DNA of 64,000 bases, taken from the NCBI GenBank assembly GCA_965230045.1, contig OZ245940.1:1-64000 (forward strand), given 5' to 3'. Both the position numbers and the translations under genes were made by a program. A model generated the notes under the pieces. It was not told the origin of the DNA, did no database searches, and was given only the letters and a program-made list of their open reading frames with translations. Position 1 is the first letter of the stretch, and each line of letters begins with the position of its first letter. Origin of the DNA: G963662905 sp965230045. GTDB taxonomy: Bacteria; Bacteroidota; Bacteroidia; Bacteroidales; WRLA01. Positions 60,522-64,000 of this stretch are shown here, piece by piece.

Positions 60522-62081
60522 TTAAAGCGGAATATTGGAATGTTTTTTCGGCGGATTGGTATCCTTTTTCGTAGCCAGGGTGCGCAATGCGCGGCAAATC
60601 CTGAAACGGGTATTCCGTGGTTCAATTACATCATCGATATAGCCGTATTTTGCTGCTTCGTAGGGGTTGGCAAATTTATCGCGGTATTCTTCCTCTTTCT
60701 GAGCAATATATTTGGCTTGTTCTTCCGGATCTTCAATTTCTTTGATTTTCCGTCCTTCAAGCACTTCAATAGCTCCTTTGGGCCCCATCACGGCAATTTC
60801 TGCTGATGGCCATGCATAATTAATATCGCCACGGAGCTGTTTGGAACTCATCACATCGTGTGCGCCACCATAAGATTTGCGCAGGGTAAGGGTAACTTTT
60901 GGCACTGTAGCTTCACCATAGGCAAACATCAGTTTTGCACCGTGTGTAATAATTCCGCCATATTCCTGCTTGCTGCCGGGAAGGAAACCGGGAACATCAA
61001 CCAAAGTGATAATGGGCAAATTAAAGGCATCACAGAAACGTACAAAACGTGCTGCTTTACGCGAGGCTTCTATATCGAGCACACCGGCGAGGAAATTGGG
61101 CTGGTTGGCAACAATACCCACGGCAGCGCCATTAAATTTAGCAAAGCCCACCACAATGTTTTTGGCATAATGACGGTGGAATTCGAGGAATTCTTCGTGG
61201 TCAACGATATGATAAATCACATCTTTGATATCGTAAGGTTTATTTGGATTGTCAGGAATAATGTCATTGAGCTCATCGGCCATACGGTCAATCGGGTCAG
61301 TACACTCGGTCAATGGCGGTTCTTCGAGGCAGTTTTGAGGGAGGTATTCCAAAGTTTTGCGAATAAGCATAATACCTTCTTCTTCGGAGTCCGATTTAAA
61401 ATGTGCCACACCTGATTTGGAAGCGTGTACATTTGCGCCACCAAGATCTTCGGTAGTGATATCCTCACCGGTAACCGTTTTCGTAACCTTAGGGCCGGTA
61501 ACGAACATATAACTGGTTTGGTCGTTCATGATGATCACGTCGGTAAGGGCCGGCGAATAAACGGCGCCACCAGCGCAGGGGCCAAAAATGGCTGAAATCT
61601 GAGGGATTACCCCACTGGCCATAATGTTGCGCTGGAAGATTTCCGCATAACCTGCAAGGCTGTTTACGCCTTCCTGGATACGTGCACCACCGCTATCGTT
61701 GATACCGATTAGGGGAGCACCCACTTTCATGGCCTGATCCATAACTTTACAGATTTTCTGTGCAAAAGTTTCGGAAAGGGAACCTCCGAAAACGGTGAAA
61801 TCCTGTGCAAAAACATATACCACGCGTCCGTCGATAGTACCATGACCGGTTACTACGCCATCGCCGAGGAATTTTTGTTTTTCCAGGCCAAAATTTGTGC
61901 AACGGTGCGACATGAACATATCGTACTCTTCAAAACTTCCTTCATCGAGGAGCATTTCGATACGCTCGCGGGCAGTGTATTTGCCCTTTTTGTGCTGAGA
62001 ATCGATACGTTTCTGGCCGCCACCGAGTTTCGCTTCTTCACGGAGCTCAATAAGCTGTTTGATTTTTTCCTGACTGCTCAT
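60522..62081 (-). CDS. Acyl-CoA carboxylase/methylmalonyl-CoA decarboxylase alpha (carboxyltransferase) subunit
   Basis: 519 residues of the MmdA/PccB family: TARERIEMLLDEGSFEEYDMF, the N-terminal oxyanion motif GGARIQEG (131-138), GPCAGGAVYSPALTD, the second half with VANQPNFLAGVLDIEASRKAARFVRFCDAF, PGFLPGSKQEYGGIITHGAKL and the C-terminal oxyanion motif YGGAHDVMSS. It moves the carboxyl group from (S)-methylmalonyl-CoA to biotin. With the neighbouring Na+ pump genes, the decarboxylase direction is more likely than propionyl-CoA carboxylation. Confidence 0.93.
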   Translation of the reverse strand: MSSQEKIKQLIELREEAKLGGGQKRIDSQHKKGKYTARERIEMLLDEGSFEEYDMFMSHRCTNFGLEKQKFLGDGVVTGHGTIDGRVVYVFAQDFTVFGGSLSETFAQKICKVMDQAMKVGAPLIGINDSGGARIQEGVNSLAGYAEIFQRNIMASGVIPQISAIFGPCAGGAVYSPALTDVIIMNDQTSYMFVTGPKVTKTVTGEDITTEDLGGANVHASKSGVAHFKSDSEEEGIMLIRKTLEYLPQNCLEEPPLTECTDPIDRMADELNDIIPDNPNKPYDIKDVIYHIVDHEEFLEFHRHYAKNIVVGFAKFNGAAVGIVANQPNFLAGVLDIEASRKAARFVRFCDAFNLPIITLVDVPGFLPGSKQEYGGIITHGAKLMFAYGEATVPKVTLTLRKSYGGAHDVMSSKQLRGDINYAWPSAEIAVMGPKGAIEVLEGRKIKEIEDPEEQAKYIAQKEEEYRDKFANPYEAAKYGYIDDVIEPRNTRFRICRALRTLATKKDTNPPKKHSNIPL

Positions 62082-62148
62082 GAATTTTAATACATTTTGC
62101 CGTTGACCGGCTAATTAAATTATAGGTTGTTTAAATCCGTTATTTGCG

Positions 62149-62553
62149 CTATTCTTTGCCACAAAATTCTGTAAGTACTCCATGTGTGGATTTCGGATGG
62201 AGAAAACCAATCCTCAGTCCTTCTGCACCATTGCGCGGCTCTTTATCAATCAGGCGCACACCTTTTTCTTCTGCTTCTTTTAAGGCTTCACCAACATTCG
62301 GCATAGCAAATGCAACGTGGTGCATCCCCGGCCCTTTTTTCTCAACAAATTTGCCAATAGGGCCTTCCGGATCAGTCGATTCCAAAAGTTCTATTTTCGT
62401 TTGGCCTACCATAAAAAAGGCCGTCTTCACTTTTTGATCTTTTACTTCCTCAATTTCATAGCAGGACAGCCCCAATACTCCTTCGTAGTATTTTATGGCT
62501 TCATCAAGATTATTTACTGCTATACCAATGTGTTCAATATGAGTAGGTTTCAT
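62149..62553 (-). CDS. mce: Methylmalonyl-CoA epimerase
   Basis: 134 residues, glyoxalase/VOC fold: IEHIGIAVNNLDEAIKYYEGVLGL with metal ligand H8, TKIELLEST (Glu ligand), GMHHVAFAM (His ligand) and GVLTEFCG (Glu ligand). Converts (R)- to (S)-methylmalonyl-CoA, which links the B12-dependent mutase to the decarboxylase encoded behind it. First gene of the operon; CAAAATTA at 62604-62611 (TAATTTTG on the minus strand) is a possible -7 box 50 bp upstream. Confidence 0.93.
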   Translation of the reverse strand: MKPTHIEHIGIAVNNLDEAIKYYEGVLGLSCYEIEEVKDQKVKTAFFMVGQTKIELLESTDPEGPIGKFVEKKGPGMHHVAFAMPNVGEALKEAEEKGVRLIDKEPRNGAEGLRIGFLHPKSTHGVLTEFCGKE

Positions 62554-62992
62554 AGGAAATTATAATTTTATTTGTTTGCTGATAAACAATGTTAATTGAT
62601 TCACAAAATTAATTCAAAAAATAGTAAAGCGCGAATTTTAAAAGCTCTTTAAAATGAGCGCCCCGAATTAACGGCAAAAAGGCATATAACATATTATATA
62701 CTGAAATACAGATTGTTAAAATCAATTTTTCACTTTTGCAAAGCACATATTATAAAACAAATCAGTATTTATCTAAAATTTAGAATTAATCTGTATTAAT
62801 CTTCTAATTAGGGCTTTATAAAATTTTGGAAACAAAATAATAATACGATACAGTAATAAATAACTTTTGTGCTTAATAAACTGATCACATTAATTTTATG
62901 GGCAATTTGAATGAAAATCCATGAAAAAAAATACAAAGATTGGCAAGCATACTATTATAAAACTTACTTTTGTAAACAGAGCTTAAGAGCCC
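62554..62992. promoter_or_regulatory. AT-rich divergent intergenic region with promoters
   Basis: No gene recognised in 439 bp. Rightward promoter: TTGG at 62940-62943 and TACTTTTG at 62965-62972, a good fit to the Bacteroidetes -33/-7 boxes, 20 bp before the next ATG. Leftward -7 candidate at 62611-62604. Confidence 0.5.
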
Positions 62993-64000
62993 ATGAAAAA
63001 ATTTATTGCCATAATCTGTTCGCTGCTGTGTGTTTTATTTTTGGATATCCACGCTCAGGATATCGATAGCATGATATTATCGAACAATACACTTGAAGAT
63101 GACAGCCTCCGCATAGAAAATTTCCTGAATATCGCTAAAGTACTCAGGAGGCAAAAGCCCGATTCGGCAATTAGCTTTTATAAAAAGGCCATAGAGCTCA
63201 GCAAGGCCAAAGGGTTTCATACAATAACATGCAATACATACGAAAAAATTGCCCTTTTAGAATATAGCCGTGGGAAATTTGACAAGGCTTCTGAAATGAG
63301 CAAGGCAATCATTGCATATGCCGAAAAAAGCAAAAACAGCAAAAAATGCCTGCGCGGCTATAATCTCTTAAATTTTTTCCTGATACGGCTAAATCAAATG
63401 GAAGAGTCATTAATTGTTGCCAATAAAGCCATTCACCTGGCCGACAGCGTAGGCGACTCTTCACTTACAGGGAGCTTTTATAACCGATCAGGCGCTGCCT
63501 ACGAAGCTTTGGCCAATTATCCTCAGGCCCTTTACGCCTATCAGCAATCTCAAAAAATTGCCGACGCACGAAAAGACAGCAATTTATTGGCCAGCACTTT
63601 AAATAATATTGGAAACATAATGGAAACCCTGGGACAAATCGATAAACAACTCCAGTATTATGAACAGGCACTTGAAATCCGAAAGCTCCAAAATGATCCC
63701 GGAAAAATCGCTGCACTTCTCGAAAATATTGGCGTTGCCCATCTAAGCCTGAAACAATATAATGTTGCCCTGGACTATTTTAACCGCACGCTCACAACAC
63801 GAAAAGAACTGAATGACCAGGCAGGCCAAAGCCAAACATACATCAATATCGGCAACGCCCACGAAGGCTTGAACAACCTGAACCAGGCACTCGAAAACTA
63901 CAATCGGGCCTTGCGCAATCTCGATGGAAATGAAGACGTTAAAGCGAAATGCCTGGCAAATATTTCGGACATCTACTACAAAAAAGGTTCGTTTGTGAAA
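62993..64000 (+). CDS. Exported TPR-repeat protein, partial
   Basis: 336 codons up to the window edge. Signal peptide MKKFIAIICSLLCVLFLDIHAQ, then a row of tetratricopeptide repeats: for example NIAKVLRRQKPDSAISFYKKAIELSKA, GSFYNRSGAAYEALANYPQALYAYQQSQKIA, STLNNIGNIMETLGQIDKQLQYYEQALEIR, ALLENIGVAHLSLKQYNVALDYFNRTL, TYINIGNAHEGLNNLNQALENYNRAL. In Bacteroidetes this architecture commonly continues into a membrane helix and a histidine kinase or LuxR/adenylate-cyclase output domain, but that end is outside the window. Confidence 0.85.
   Translation, partial: MKKFIAIICSLLCVLFLDIHAQDIDSMILSNNTLEDDSLRIENFLNIAKVLRRQKPDSAISFYKKAIELSKAKGFHTITCNTYEKIALLEYSRGKFDKASEMSKAIIAYAEKSKNSKKCLRGYNLLNFFLIRLNQMEESLIVANKAIHLADSVGDSSLTGSFYNRSGAAYEALANYPQALYAYQQSQKIADARKDSNLLASTLNNIGNIMETLGQIDKQLQYYEQALEIRKLQNDPGKIAALLENIGVAHLSLKQYNVALDYFNRTLTTRKELNDQAGQSQTYINIGNAHEGLNNLNQALENYNRALRNLDGNEDVKAKCLANISDIYYKKGSFVK

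Noticed and set aside
58303..62553. Methylmalonyl-CoA epimerase/decarboxylase operon as a novelty
   Set aside because: This gene set and order are widespread in propionate- and succinate-forming Bacteroidetes; ordinary.
1..64000. tRNA and rRNA genes
   Set aside because: No cloverleaf-like sequence with conserved T-loop (GTTCGAATC-type) and no rRNA segments were recognised by eye; a tRNAscan-SE run would settle it.

Overview
The window looks like a Bacteroidetes (Bacteroidota) chromosome, probably from an anaerobic or facultative relative of the Bacteroidales/Marinilabiliales. The signs are two secreted proteins with type IX secretion (Por) C-terminal sorting domains, many TAnnTTTG promoter boxes, ~800-residue duplicated FtsX-type permeases, a GG-type Bacteroidetes lanthipeptide leader, a Na+-pumping methylmalonyl-CoA decarboxylase operon, and A-rich ribosome binding regions. 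The species cannot be named from the sequence alone.

Layout. 1-760: partial methyltransferase and rbfA. 1.2-7.7 kb: a redox/sulfur module on the plus strand (octaheme cytochrome c of the tetrathionate-reductase family, a cytochrome b fused to a PAS domain, three rhodanese-type proteins, a porin). 7.8-16.2 kb: two FtsX-type permeases around a secreted T9SS protein. 16.5-18 kb: an AT-rich split HipA-like kinase pair. 18-33 kb: mostly housekeeping and envelope genes (MFS, YqhD-type reductase, T9SS protein, HhH/barrel and PorV-like proteins, DUF2461, hydrolase, topA with an apparent frameshift, miaB), separated by three copies of a ~340-bp MITE-like palindromic element. 33-40.8 kb: two more permeases, divergent from an NtrC-type regulator and histidine kinase, with sigma-54-like promoter and operator signals between them. 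40.9-42.8 kb: an ISNCY-type insertion sequence with 6-bp target duplication.

42.8-57.4 kb is the most remarkable part: a class I lanthipeptide locus. A stand-alone LytTR regulator is followed by three tandem cassettes. Each cassette has an array of about four 9-bp LytTR-like boxes at 20-21 bp pitch, a TAnnTTTG promoter, a ~400-nt conserved leader, a lanthipeptide precursor (lanA), a hairpin, an exported carboxypeptidase-regulatory-like/beta-propeller protein and a LanC cyclase. The duplication unit starts inside the 3' end of the LytTR gene, because its last codons are repeated before cassettes 2 and 3. The precursor cores and the middle of the propeller protein diverge while everything around them is nearly identical, and cassette 2 carries a whole swapped block. 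The locus is decaying: an IS66 element splits lanC2 (8-bp duplication), and the dehydratase lanB is cut after its N-terminal third at a REP/RAYT-transposase scar that runs straight into the 3' half of an HlyD-like exporter gene, so the rest of lanB and the transporter are missing here.

57.4-62.6 kb returns to core metabolism: a pseudouridine synthase and a five-gene methylmalonyl-CoA epimerase/decarboxylase operon. The window ends inside a TPR-repeat gene. No rRNA, tRNA or CRISPR array was recognised.
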